A DNA stretch of 64,000 bases from Latrodectus hesperus (Eukaryota; Arthropoda; Arachnida; Araneae; Theridiidae), in the NCBI GenBank assembly GCA_037975125.1, contig CM075857.1, forward strand, positions 75,969,345 to 76,033,344, read 5' to 3'. The notes under the pieces were generated by a model. It made no database searches. It was given only the letters and a program-made list of their open reading frames with translations, and was not told where the DNA came from. A program made the position numbers and the translations under genes. Every line of letters begins with the position of its first letter. Position 1 is the stretch's first letter. This document shows, piece by piece, positions 1-10,740 of the stretch.

Positions 1-829
1 TGATCATTGAATTATGATACAAGTTATAAGACCACTACAGCTCTCTGAAAGTCTCCCAACTGGCGTTGAATGTTGTCTTTGCGAATTCTCTTATTATTAT
101 ATATAGTACTCTTAAATATTGTTTACATGTTTAAAGAAGAAATACTAATTTTGCCTCTAAAGGTTAAAAAATTTATAACTTGAAGATACTTTATGAAAAA
201 TTAATTTTCACACACGATTGCATTAATACAGGAATCAGGAAAAAAAAATAATATTGTGAAAACATTTTTGATGAACCAGAAACAAAACAGATTTGCCATT
301 TATCTCTACCATTTTATTTTTTCTGTAGTTATTTTACTAAGTACATAAAAACAGATAATGTAGTTTCAGTAAGTTTCCATGTGTTACAATTATACAATTA
401 TGAATAAACTCATTCAGACGTATGGTATACTTTTTGCTGAAAATGCCTAGAATTTTTTTTCCAAAGGATAAAACTTATTTGAGTATCTTAACATGGATGG
501 TAATAAATTACTAAGAAGTAAATTATATTTCTCAAGAAATATATTCTGCACAAATTTTCTTATGAAAAATATTTATACAACGTTCAAATGATTTGAGGAA
601 ATTTCTTTGTGATACATTATCAAATTATTGGCCAAAAATGGAATAAATAACACTTAGTTTCATAAAATATTAGTGCAGACACAAATTGTATCATTAAAGT
701 TTCTGTGCATTAGTTGAATTAGTTTGTTTATGAATAACTCAACGTATTCTTTCCCACTTTCATTTTATGCTGCAAATAAAATGGTGGCAATGGCTTCAAT
801 CGAACCTAATGTATTTGATAAGATTTGTA
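1..829. other. AT-rich flank without recognised gene
   Basis: I see no ORF of coding character, splice-flanked exon or recognisable transposon domain here. The sequence is homopolymer-rich AT DNA like the rest of the non-coding background. Confidence 0.6.
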
Positions 830-841
830 TCCTCCTCTACT

Positions 842-896
842 TGGAGCAGCTTCTGCCTTTTGTCTTTGCTCCAGAAAACCCAATTAACCAACAAAC
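842..896 (+). mobile_element. Miniature hairpin element, copy A, with 12-bp target duplication
   Basis: A 55-bp insert consists of a stem (TGGAGCA at 842-848 pairing with TGCTCCA at 867-873), then AGAAAACCCAA and a short AACC-type tail ending near 896. It is bracketed by TCCTCCTCTACT (830-841) and TCCTCCTGTACT (897-908), a 12-bp direct repeat with one mismatch. It aligns over its whole length with the insert at 21536-21588. A 67-codon open frame that runs through it (724-927) is therefore not a gene. What is seen: the hairpin, the tail and the duplication. What is inferred: that this is a mobilised unit. Confidence 0.6.
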
Positions 897-1141
897 TCCT
901 CCTGTACTCCTAGCCTTATGTATTTAAATAGATATCTATAGCAACACTGTAAGATGGATGGATGATTTCTTTCAACATGGGATTTTCAAAATTAAATGAG
1001 AAAACGTCTTACCTTCTAAATTTTACTTGCAAAGAAGAGTTTTATAAGGTTCAATTCTCTCTTTTATACTCATGTCGTCTATTTTTATGCTATCCCTCAT
1101 CGAATAATGTATTTAATATATATTGATAAAGTTATTATAGA

Positions 1142-1459
1142 TTGAATTCATGTGGAAACCTTAATTATATTAAATTATTTTATACCTTTATAGCATTAAA
1201 ATATGGTGCGTCTCTTGGAAATAAGATATTTTCTATGGCAGATATATCATCATTTATTCATCTAAACGTAAAAGAACACTATCATCTCACTGCTTATGAT
1301 TTAATTATTCAATTTGATTATCAATTAAATATTCGTTTTTTTCCAGAATCATCTTGGAGTAAAAGTGGAATTTTAAAGCTTTTGTGTTCAGAATTAAGAA
1401 ATACGTTTTCAAGCTCATTAACATTTGAAAAATGCTCTCAAAAGCTTTTTACGTCTTAG
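1142..1459 (+). other. Unrecognised 105-codon open frame
   Basis: The frame is open for 105 codons, long for such AT-rich DNA, and reads as a mixed polar/hydrophobic sequence without low complexity. I recognise no domain, there is no upstream promoter or clear splice acceptor, and it lies just beyond the 3' end of a decayed retrotransposon. It could be an exon fragment, a relic of a mobile element or chance. It ends at a double TTAGG motif (1456-1466). Confidence 0.15.
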
Positions 1460-1796
1460 GTTAGGTTACGACAAAAAACTGTTTTGGAACCTTATGCTCG
1501 AAGGCTTATATCTCCCACTGAGTAAAATTGAGTTTTAAATTGAAACCTAACAAAAATTGATGGATTGATGATTTGAAAAATTAATTGAAAATCAATAGGA
1601 TGAATCTTAAACGATGACGATAAACAAAGTATTTGATTGACAAATGAAGGAGAAATGAAGCCGTCTGAAAAAACAAAAACGAGAAAAAAATTATCTTGTT
1701 TGCTATTAATTTGTTTTGTTATTGATAATTGCTATTGTTCCAAAAAAGATATTGTGGCGTCACTTTCATGCTAGGTCACGTTGACAAATCTAAGAT

Positions 1797-2048
1797 TCAA
1801 GAGAAAGAAGGAGCTCCGCAACCAAGTTTTTCTCTTAAAGAATTTCTGACTTGATCATACCGAGGACATGATAGCATTATGTAATTCATGTTTTCGCTTT
1901 CTCCACAAAAGCATTTATCTGTTGAAGAAAGTCTGAATTTATGTAATTTAGCATTTGTCGGAAAATATCTAGTTCTAACTCTAGCTAGCCATACTTCCTC
2001 AAGGCATGCATTAATATAATTGCGGTGGATTTTCGTGATAGAAGACAT
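1797..2048 (-). pseudogene. C-terminal Cys-rich finger of the old element
   Basis: The frame reads NAKLHKFRLSSTDKCFCGE then a CP pair 12 residues later, the Cx2C..H..C finger that ends many RNase-H-bearing non-LTR polyproteins. The His position is replaced (NYIML). It lies just 3' of the RNase H remnant in element orientation, with a stop-flanked gap between. Confidence 0.65.
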
Positions 2049-2159
2049 GTGCGAAAAGGTAGAGGCATATTTACTATTTTTTCATTCGTTGTTATTATAA
2101 ATGATAAAAATGTTTCTTATATTAAAGATAAGGTTTTCAGGTGAAATCGAAAGTAGAAT

Positions 2160-2766
2160 AACACTTTTATTAATGGCGGATTTTGCAATAGTATCTACTT
2201 TTTCGTTCTCAGCAATTCCGGAAACCTGGAACCCAAAATTGAATGTATTCGCAAATCTTAGTTACATTTACTAAAGCTAATCCGGTGTGTTGAATGATGA
2301 TTGGGGAGGAGGCTGAGAGAGTTTTCAAACTGCTTAGACAGGATAAGGATTCTGATAATATGACATAATTAGAAGAAGAAATACCGAATTTTGTCAACCC
2401 CAGATATAAAGCAAAAGCCTCTGCTGTAAAAACAGAATTTAAGTTATTGATTTGCCCTGATATAAAGGAGTTATTTCTGCTGTTATAAACAGTGATTACA
2501 AATTTATTGTCTATTTTAGACGCATCAGTAAATAACAATATGTAATTAGAATATTCAGAAGTACTATGCAGTTCAAAGAGGTCATTAATAGAGTTTGTAG
2601 AAAGATTTTTAGTCTCAAAATCATATTTTCTTAGTAAGATCTTTAAATTAGTATTATCAGAAGCAGGTTTTGAATGAATTCTTAAAATATCTGATTCTTG
2701 AATTACATTTTCTTCGAGCCATTTTTTCACTCTTAAAGACAGGAAAAGCACCAGAGATTTGGTCAT
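2160..2766 (-). pseudogene. RNase H domain remnant
   Basis: The minus strand keeps LLFTDASK (first catalytic Asp) and FTAEAFALYLG (Glu). The usual third-Asp segment reads ILSESLSCL, with Glu where Asp is expected. WVPGFRNC then runs into a stop; a shifted frame immediately afterwards reads SGIAENEKVDTIAKSAINK (2220-2165), which restores the expected ending. So there is one frameshift in the WVPGH region and a substituted catalytic residue. The domain normally removes template RNA during cDNA synthesis. Confidence 0.8.
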
Positions 2767-2781
2767 TTGGCATTGTTTCCC

Positions 2782-4509
2782 TCAAAATACCACACGGAGA
2801 TCTGGTAAAAAATGCAAGGTTTTTAATGTACATCCTCTTAGAGGGAAATTTTGTCTTACAGAAAGAGGTAAGACCCTTGTATCTTTCAGAAGAAGTGGAA
2901 TTGGTGTTCGGCGTGGAAGACCTGTAGCAATTCTAAGAACTGAGTAGTATATTGGATTCAAGATTTTTCGGTCTGATAGGCTCGCAGATGTAAATACATG
3001 ACATCCATAGTCCAAGCTACTTGTAATGAAGAGCTGAACAATTTGAAGTAAGTGATTATTTTTTGCTCTCCATTTTTACCTGCATTAGCTTTTAAAACAT
3101 TGATTTTTTTCTGGGCGCATTTTTTTATTTGAAAATTATATTTGAAGGTTAAGTTATTAGTAAAATAGAGACTCAGGATTTTTATATGCTTAGACCAAGA
3201 GATAGGTAATTGGTTGGTAGTCAGTTCAAAACTTACAGGAGATTTTTTGGAAGATAAATCAATGACTAAACATTTTGAGGAATTAATTTTTAGTTTCCAT
3301 TCATCACACCATTGTTCAAGTTTTATGACTGCAGTCTGCATTTTTTTCTGTAGACTTTCTTGTGATGTATGAGCAGCCAAAAGGATTATGTCATCAGCAT
3401 AAATAAAACACTTAATGTCAGGAGACTTTCTTGTGATGTATGAGCAGCCAAAAGGATTATGTCATCAGCATAAATGAAACACTTAATGTCAGGAGATAGA
3501 ACTTCGTAAATATCTGACATGTAAATCATAAAAAGAAAGGGAGAAAGAACACTGCCTTGAGGGACACCTCTATTAGAGAAAGTGGCTTGAGAAAAACTTC
3601 CACGCCATTTCACTCTAAAACTTCTATCCGATAAAGAATCCAATATCCAATGAGTAACATTTCCTCTGATATCAAATTAAAGGTGCTTATAAATAAGACC
3701 ATCTGGCCACACTGAATCGTAATCTTGAGGTATGTCCACAGTTGAACATATGATATATTTTTTGGGTTCATAAAACAATAATATGATTAAGCATAGAAAG
3801 AACACTATCGCAGACTCTATAAGGCATATACCCATCATGATTTAAATGAAAATATTTGGGAAAGGAGATATGATTTATAAGACGATTTAAGATGATGAAT
3901 TCCATGACTTTAGATAGAACACTTGTGAGAGATATTGGACGACAAAAATTTACTAACCTTATATCTTTTCCAGGTTTTATTATTGGAGTTAAGATGAATT
4001 ATTTTTTCTAATGTGGTGGAACAGTACCGCTTAACCAAGAGTTAGTGATAAAAGGGATCGTAAATCAATATTTGATAGACCTTTCAAAATTTTAGCTGAT
4101 ATTAAATCAGGATCATCTGAAGTATTTTTGCATTTAGAAATCGTCAATTGGAGCTTTGAGACAAAGAATAGAGAGTTATATATTAAATCAAAGTTTGAAC
4201 TTAAATTGAGAGGTAGTACTTCAGTTTCAGATTGACGAGCATAAAATTTGGCGAGTAAGTTAGCATGATCTCAGGATCCGAAATCATTGAAGTTTCGCCA
4301 GAAATTAGAAGATGATGAGTTGATGAGTCAGAAAATTTATTTTTAAGTTTTTGTAGAATAGAATAAATGTCTTTAAATGTATCAGCATTTGTTGTAGTTT
4401 TAGCCCAGAAATTTCTGGAAAGGGTAAGAAGAAACTTATGAAGTTTTGTCGAAATTCGCTTATACTGTATCCACAGAGTCTGATTAAGAGAACTTTTCGT
4501 TTTCACCAA
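2782..4509 (-). pseudogene. Reverse transcriptase remnant with duplicated YADD
   Basis: A connector (4509-4201) precedes RT blocks: PIIKPGKDIRLVNFCRPISL with LSKVME (about 3985-3895), GVPQGSVLSPFLFMIYM (about 3565-3510), and the catalytic FIYADDIILLAAHTSQE (about 3480-3420), then the thumb (WCDEWKLKINSSKC, about 3310-3250; 2958 onwards). A 71-bp tandem duplication repeats the YADD segment and shifts the frame, and many other stops are present. The family reaction is target-primed reverse transcription; this copy cannot make the protein. Confidence 0.85.
3352..3493. repeat. 71-bp tandem duplication over the RT active site
   Basis: Units 3352-3422 and 3423-3493 are identical except for one transition (aaataaaac versus aaatgaaac). 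On the minus strand each contains the YADDIILLAA codons, so the catalytic motif is encoded twice in succession and the 71-bp length shifts the reading frame. The near identity shows the duplication is more recent than most of the decay of the element. Confidence 0.9.
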
Positions 4510-4559
4510 AGTTTTCTTTTTTGACGCATTCCGATGTCCACCATGGAGGATATGACTTT

Positions 4560-5385
4560 AACAGAAAGTTTCATTTTTTCCTGAATTTATCAAAATAGTT
4601 TTTGCATGACATTTGTCATTGATCTATAGAAATAAGTCCGTTATTAGCAATTTCAGTGTTCATTGAATTGAAAAAGCCAGTCCATGAAATTCTATTGTGG
4701 GAACTACGTTTCAAATAATCATTATTGTATATTTTGACATTTGTTTGAACAGGAACATGATCCCTACCATAACTATCTGAACTGAGTGAGAAAATACAAA
4801 TGGAAAAATATCAGGAGGTACAAAGTTATAATTAAAAAGGGATGATCTGTGGTGGGATTTGAAATGAGTAGGCTGAGAGGTATTTAAAAGACAAATGTTG
4901 CTATCCAGTAATCCAATCTAAGAATTCTGAAGATTCAGGAGAGTTTGAATAACTACCAAACGCAAAACTTCTTACATTAAAGTCTCCAATTGTTATGAAA
5001 GGAGAATGAATAGTTCATAAGACGTTATGGAATCAAGAACTTGAAAATTGACCAGGTGGGTCATTTACATTTACTAAAGTAAGAGATGATTTGGATATAG
5101 TAATTTTTATAACTAAAATTTCTGTATCATTATATTCTGAGTGGGATGTATTTAATACTTACACAGGTAGAGATTTGTCAACATTAAAAAGCAGACCTCA
5201 TCCATGGCCATCTTGCTTATCTAATCAAACTATTGTTTTATTACAAATTTGAAATAAGTCGGAACTTTTTAGAAACGTTTCTTGAATTGCTGGGACATCG
5301 AAAGATTGAAAGTACGGAAGTTTTAGATACGGGTGCCTAGACAGAATGCTTCTTGCATTCCAAGAAATTAAATTGAACATTAAAT
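4560..5385 (-). pseudogene. APE-type endonuclease remnant
   Basis: The minus strand starts FNLISWNARSILSRHPYL, the typical N-terminus of non-LTR apurinic-like endonucleases (normally nicks the target DNA to prime reverse transcription). Further on come AIQETFL and IGDFNVRSF (about 5005-4975), corresponding to the catalytic E and the GDFN motif. Multiple stops and frame changes make it inactive. It sits directly after the ORF1 stop, as expected for ORF2. Confidence 0.75.
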
Positions 5386-5459
5386 AAGACAAAAAAATGA
5401 ACAATTACTTGAAATCAAAAAAATGCGCTTTTAGTAAAAGAATTTATAAAAAAAATTAT

Positions 5460-6790
5460 TAATGTTTTTTACGCCTTTTCCCTAACTCAATTCTTTCTTC
5501 AATGTTAGGCTCTTCATATTTAATATTTAGATGAGGAGACTTCATAATAGGTTGTTCGGGAGATATAATTTGCTGGTTCACAGAATTATTTGGACTTATC
5601 TTTCTTGACTGGAAAGATCTTGCACGACTCTTTCTTGGTGGAGATCTAGAAACTTATCTAGCTAGATTCGAACATGTTCGCATGCCTTCTTTCATGAATG
5701 AAAACATTTGTTGAACCATTTGATCTTGTCTAGCCTATCATCATCATTCATGGCGCGCCAGCCCAGGATGGGCCAAGGCCTTCTGAACAAGTTTCTTCCA
5801 GCCACCTCTACTGGCAGCCAAACTCCACCAATTTTTTGTTCCAAGGACCCTACAGTCTTCTTCGACTGCATCCACCCATCTCAGCTTTGGTCTTCCTCTT
5901 CTTCTTACGCTGATGGGTTTTGCAAAAAAATTTTCCTTTAGTGTTTTATTGTCCTTCATTCTAATAACATGTCCAACCCAATTGAGACGGCTTATTGTCT
6001 AGCCTATACCGCAAATAATTTAGCTTCAAATATAAAATCCATCTCAGTTACTGTTTTATTTTTTTTTCCTTTAATTTGACAAAAAAGGAAGGTGACTTTT
6101 GGTTACACTGGAGTAACTGGTTTTTAAAGATTTATTATAACATCTTCTCGCCTTTATAAATGGAAGGTGGTTCATGCTTTTAAAATGTAAGAATTTGTTT
6201 AGCCTCGCAGGGCACAAAATGTCATTAACTACATGATTTCCCTGGCAGTTAGTTATTTAGGTGTTTCACTGGCACAGGGAGAGACTTTATGGAATGTTCA
6301 ACAATTTTTACTAAGCAAGAAGACTTGTTTTGCATGTTTTCGTAAGGTGAGTGTATTTATAGTATTTTCCGCATTGACGAACGCTATCAATAAAAAGAGA
6401 AATTGGAATGATGGAATGTCATAAATTAATTATTTGAAGTAAATAATGTCCAAATGACTCTCACAAAAATATTTTCGCTCAGTTCTTCAGAATTCTTTTT
6501 TTTTTTTTTAAATCTTTGTAAGCCTAATATCGTTAAGCCATTTTGCAGCAATTTCTTTAGCAACACGATGTAAAGGTAGTTTTATTTATATATATATTTT
6601 AAAATAAAGCTTGAAGATATGTATTTCGATTGAAACATTGCGTTAACATGTACTCCAAGAATGTTGGTTATCTTGTTTATTTCTACAGCAGTATCTGGAC
6701 AATTTGCTTCCAATAGAAGTTTATCTTGGCAGGTGTGCTGAAATTGTATTATTTTGTGGTTCTTTACAGGTTGCATTATATCTTGCTTTA
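5460..6790 (-). pseudogene. ORF1 (gag-like, CCHC) remnant of the old non-LTR element
   Basis: The minus strand encodes an N-terminal piece (6776-6582, beginning around MQPVKNHKIIQFQHTC), a stretch containing HRVAKEIAAKW (about 6560-6510), a zinc-knuckle remnant with CQGNHVVNDILCPARL (about 6240-6190), and a basic tail with SPPRKSRARSF ending GKRRKKH and TAA at 5459-5461. Several frameshifts and stops separate the pieces. The family role is RNA binding and chaperoning of the element transcript. The 256-bp insertion at 5739-5994 interrupts it; reading across that insertion brings KLFAV and RQDQMVQQMF back into one frame, apart from an in-frame TAG. Confidence 0.65.
5739..5994 (-). mobile_element. 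5'-truncated RTE-like non-LTR 3' end inserted in ORF1
   Basis: A 256-bp insert is flanked by perfect 13-bp direct repeats TTGTCTAGCCTAT (5726-5738 and 5995-6007). On the minus strand it encodes RLNWVGHVIRMKDN followed by RRRGRPKLRWVDAVEED and a Trp-rich tail, the hallmark C-terminus of RTE/CR1-type reverse transcriptases, open from about 5985 to the stop at 5744. It ends in an ATGATGATG tail next to the low-coordinate duplication. The open frame, tail and perfect duplication show a comparatively recent 5'-truncated insertion into an already existing element. Confidence 0.85.
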
Positions 6791-6886
6791 AATTCCAAGA
6801 CTTTTTCGAATAGATGCAGTACTATCAGTAAGAGGTAGGAAAAGGAAGAACTTAGTAATACCATTTTCCGCAAATAACTGAATAAG

Positions 6887-7537
6887 TTATTATTTATTTA
6901 TTATTATTTACAAATGCCTGTCGTTTGGCCGCTAGGCCATTAGACAATGGGCTCTCCAATATATTGCAACACGACAAGAAAAAACAGATAGTGCAAAGCA
7001 CTCGTCCAAATGTGAAGCAGTCATAACATGTCCAGACACACAAAGAGAACACGCAGGGGAGTCCACAATGTTAAAACTGAAGAGATGGACACGGAGACAG
7101 TCATGACCAGTCAGCATTCTAAATGTAGCAATTGCAGTCGGTCGAGGGAGGTCAGGAATATTGTGTGGAGCAGAGTAGAGTATAGTCCAAGGCCTGGCGT
7201 TTGAAAGTTGTAAGGCAGTATCACGACGAAAGCGCCGAGAGATTCTAGAAATTTCAAGTTTACATTAATGGAATCTCAGTTTCACAAGGGGTTTCTGAAG
7301 AATTAGGGTCGCCTTCCTGGCAAGGAGATCAGCTTTCTCGTTTTCCTCAATGCTGCAGTGGGAGGGAATCCACTGGAAGAACACTTTATTAGGGAATCTC
7401 TCAAGCAAAGTCCTGCAATTTAGGACTCTTTGGTTCTTAACCTCTTTATTAGTAGAAAGAGCTTGGAGCGCAGAAATAGAGTCCGAAAGGATTACGGCTC
7501 TTTCAAAGGAGTCGTAATCCTTTCGGACTCTATTCGG
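6887..7537 (-). mobile_element. 5'-truncated, 5'-inverted jockey-like fragment
   Basis: The minus strand from about 7500 encodes the end of a non-LTR ORF2: RAVILSDSISALQAL (RNase H Asp), FFQWIPSHCSIEENEKADLL (His and Asp region), then LLTGHDCLRVHL and a finger containing SPACSLCVSGH and HLDEC, ending in a stop near 6932. An AATAA-type tail follows at 6887-6912. ACTGAATAAG (6877-6886) and ACTGAATTAG (7538-7547) form a 10-bp target duplication with one mismatch. The outermost 5' part (7513-7534) is an inverted copy of the adjoining 22 bp. Confidence 0.8.
7475..7534. repeat. 22-bp perfect inverted repeat at the 5' end of the retro-fragment
   Basis: Arms 7475-7496 and 7513-7534 are perfectly complementary and the 16-bp spacer is itself almost self-complementary, giving a foldback of close to 30 bp per arm. 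It coincides exactly with the 5' edge of the jockey-like fragment, which is the geometry left by twin priming during retrotransposition. Confidence 0.85.
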
Positions 7538-7547
7538 ACTGAATTAG

Positions 7548-10480
7548 GTGAATTCAAAACATCATATGAATAAAAGATTTTATTATGCAATTTTTTAAAT
7601 TTCATTCAAAAATCTGGCTTATGGATGGCGTGAAAATTTTTTAATACAGTTACATTAATAGAATAGGCCAAGGCAGTATTCCATCTAGCAGCATCTAAAA
7701 GAAAATAAACATTTTAAAATTTCAAAGTAATAATTATTAACAATTCTAACAGTAATAGTGAACACACAACGTGCTGATTAGTGAATGTATTTCTTAAGTT
7801 TTTTATTTCATAGATTTCTTTAATATTATTATCAAGAAAGTATTTAAATCTGGAGGTTAAAATGTAGTATCAATTTCTATTGAACATTAATTTTAAATAT
7901 TAAACTAAATTACAATATGTTAATATTCATGTTTTCTTAACTCTATGCTTAAAAAGTATTTTGTTGGAAATACTTCACAATTACAGGAAATTTTGAGGTA
8001 TCTATACTAAATTTTCAAAAGCTCCTTCACAGTTTTTAATTAAATCCTAAATTAAAGTCGCTGGAAAAGAGGAATGGCATTATACACACACACAATATTG
8101 TGAAACAAAATAATACATCAAAGTATTAGTTTAAAATGTTTTTAATTGTTCTGAAAAAAAAACTCATTACGGAAATCTAAATAATAAATTTGTTTTTCTA
8201 GATATTATTGATCAAAGCAGTAATAATCTAAAATTGCTTTTCTAAACAATTAAAATTCATAACATTAATATGCATTTTTTTATTTTGTCTATAAATTTTT
8301 AAAAAGTCTTTACATCATAATTTTAAACTTAAGTGCAAAAACTGAGAAATTATTGGTATATTTCATTACATAAACTATGTGAAATTATATTTTTCATTCT
8401 AATTTTTTTTTTCAATTAATGAATGAAAATTGTTCTGCACCTAAGAAATTTTCTATGAAAAAATGTAGTTTTTCCTGTTATAAACAATGTTTCGAGTTTT
8501 TTATTGACAAGATAAAGAAAATACTGCAATGGAATTTGAATGCTAATACTATTTATCAAAATTTCAACAAATAAAATACTATTACTTAACAGTACAATAG
8601 TTACTAATATTGGCAACATTCAATTCATTAGAATATATTTCACAGAAATTCACAAAATTAAGATGATTGATTTGAAATTTTATTAATTTACTTGACTCTT
8701 ATTAATTATCTTAGGTTAAAATTGAGTTAATTTAGAACACAGGATGCATTTTGATTCAAGGAGTATGCAGACAGAAATAAATTCTATTTAGTGAACTTCG
8801 AAGCACACCCAAGAAACATGCCTATAATTATTGATTTATGTAGTGTCATCATGTAAAAGATCTGGAAGTGCTGCACATTATAATTTGTCAACAGAAAATC
8901 ATGTCATCAATGTGAGATAAAAGCATAGTAGGTCAAGATCTATCCACCAGCTTTGTTGGCTCCTTTTTAAATTATTTAACACTTGATTCATTGCAATTAT
9001 AGTATACATCTAATTAACTGCTTAGTTTAGATTTTAACAAGGAAAAACATGTGCCTATTTTCAAGAAGCCTGCATAGTTAAACTGAGAAGGGAAACTTAA
9101 GCTAATGCAACAAATATAGAAGAAAATAAAACTAGATATTTTTGGTATTAATATATTAGCATCACCACAGCCAATTTTATGCCAAGCTCAATTAGTGCCA
9201 TGAGAATTGCACCAAATTATAACAAAAGAAATCAATAATACGAATTTTCACTTAAAAAAAATCATTTTATATTTATAAATAAAAAATTATTTGTGGTAAT
9301 AGTAATACATAAATAACCATATTTTTTGTGTGCATACTGTATATCAAAATAAATGAAAAGTCTAAAAATTTGAAAGGAAAAAAATTATATTGGATTGAAG
9401 TTTCAGTTTAAACATCAATCCAATATAATTCTCTACAAATACCAAATTAAAATGCTTATATCGTTAGTCATTTTAGTTCTAATGCAAAAACTTATTAAAA
9501 AGAAAAACAAAAAATTAATGCAATGAAAATTGATGAAAATTTTACATTAAATATTTATATATGGCATACTGAAGTCCAAATTAAAAAATCTTTTATGACA
9601 GAAGTTTATATTTAAATGGGCAAATGTAAGTCTAACAGTTTAATACATGAAACAGGATACGTTATAAAATAATTCAAGAAACAGCATTTTAAAAGGATGC
9701 ATTGAATTACAAAATAGACTCGTGGATTATTTAAAAATAAATCAAAGTCTATAATGCTAGTTCCTCTACACCCAGCGCGATAACATAATTAACATTATTT
9801 GTGAATCACAGTCCACTTTGCTTACATTTTGCAATCTCGCTCTCCTCAAAACAAAAAATGACAATTAAAAAAAAAACAATTTCAATTGTTTTTTTATAAG
9901 TAGAAAATATTCTGAAATTGAATGTTACATCTCTTAAGTGATCAAGATAATCTTTATAAAGATCAATTCAGTGTTAACTGCTTTCAATTTAAAAACATTG
10001 CAATCAGATATCAAAATATTATTTTCAGCTAGTCAAAGACCAACATCCCAATATAAGTTTCATCATGCTCCATGCAACCATTTTCAATTCAACCTTAAGC
10101 AAAAATTCAGTGAACAAACATAATAAGGATTTACTCATCCAATACAAAATAAATTCAAATTTTATTTTGAAAAATGTTTATTAATTTATGTATTTTAAAA
10201 CACCAAATTTTCATATTTTGTATACATATTAGAAGAACCAATCACATTTACTTGCTAAGTTGTGTATTATCTATAATAGATTTTAAATACTGTAATACAT
10301 TCAAGGTGCAAATCATTTCTACCATCTTTAGAAGAATTTTAAGACCACCATAAACTTTTAAGATCTAATGTAATAGCAAACATGAAAGATACATCAGAAG
10401 AAATGTTCAATTAATCGAATATTTCCCAATAAAGACATAAATAATGATAATATCACAAGTAGAAAATAGCTTGGTCCAAT
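7548..10480. other. AT-rich intergenic stretch
   Basis: About 2.9 kb without a recognisable gene or element. Short open frames (8619-8416 minus, 9938-10123 plus) look like chance frames rich in Ile, Phe, Leu and Lys. The only structured feature is the perfect foldback at 9383-9430. Confidence 0.55.
9383..9430. repeat. Perfect 16-bp inverted repeat
   Basis: AATTATATTGGATTGA (9383-9398) and its exact reverse complement (9415-9430) flank a 16-bp loop. No coding sequence is adjacent. It could be a hairpin remnant of a foldback element or simply a palindrome. Confidence 0.8.
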
Positions 10481-10489
10481 ATTGGCAAT

Positions 10490-10740
10490 CTTGCCAAGAT
10501 AACTAAAATAATTGACCGGTGATGGGCGCCACGTTTTCCTCAATATTGGGCATGCCAAAGGATGCCAAGGTTGGTCCTGTCATAGGGGCCAAGATTTTCC
10601 CAAAATACAGCATGCCAAGATAAGCCAAGATTGCTCCTATCATGGGAGCTAATTTTCCCCACTCTACCATGATAATCCATTATTGATCCTAGAAAGTTAG
10701 CTAAATTACTACCAATCTTGGGCATGCCAAGATTTTGACA
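10490..10740. repeat. Tandem array, ~60-bp unit, TTGGC/GCCAA-rich
   Basis: About four diverged units of 60 bp, recognisable by CATGCCAAG at 10551, 10611, a decayed unit around 10671, and 10723, with GGTCCTATCATGGG-like blocks between. Each unit contains GCCAAGATTGG half-palindromes, and G+C is well above the flanks. The 61-codon minus-strand frame inside (10725-10540) exists only because of the 60-bp periodicity. The vocabulary is shared with the 48-bp array at 16.45 kb. Confidence 0.75.

Larger units (their letters stand above)
1740..6880 (-). mobile_element. Decayed non-LTR retrotransposon with ORF1, endonuclease, RT, RNase H
   Basis: Reading the minus strand from 6880 down to about 1740 gives the canonical order of an RNase-H-bearing non-LTR element: ORF1 with zinc knuckles (about 6860-5460), APE-type endonuclease (about 5385-4560), connector (4509-4201), reverse transcriptase (about 4010-2782), RNase H (2766-2160) and a C-terminal Cys-rich finger (2048-1797). 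Every domain is broken by stops or frameshifts, so the copy is old. Two later insertions date it relatively: an RTE-like tail inside ORF1 and another fragment at its 5' edge. The exact ends are uncertain because no target duplication could be found for this copy. Confidence 0.85.

Noticed and set aside
724..927. 67-codon open frame as a possible gene
   Set aside because: It runs through the hairpin element at 842-896 and its target duplications; the sequence has no coding features.
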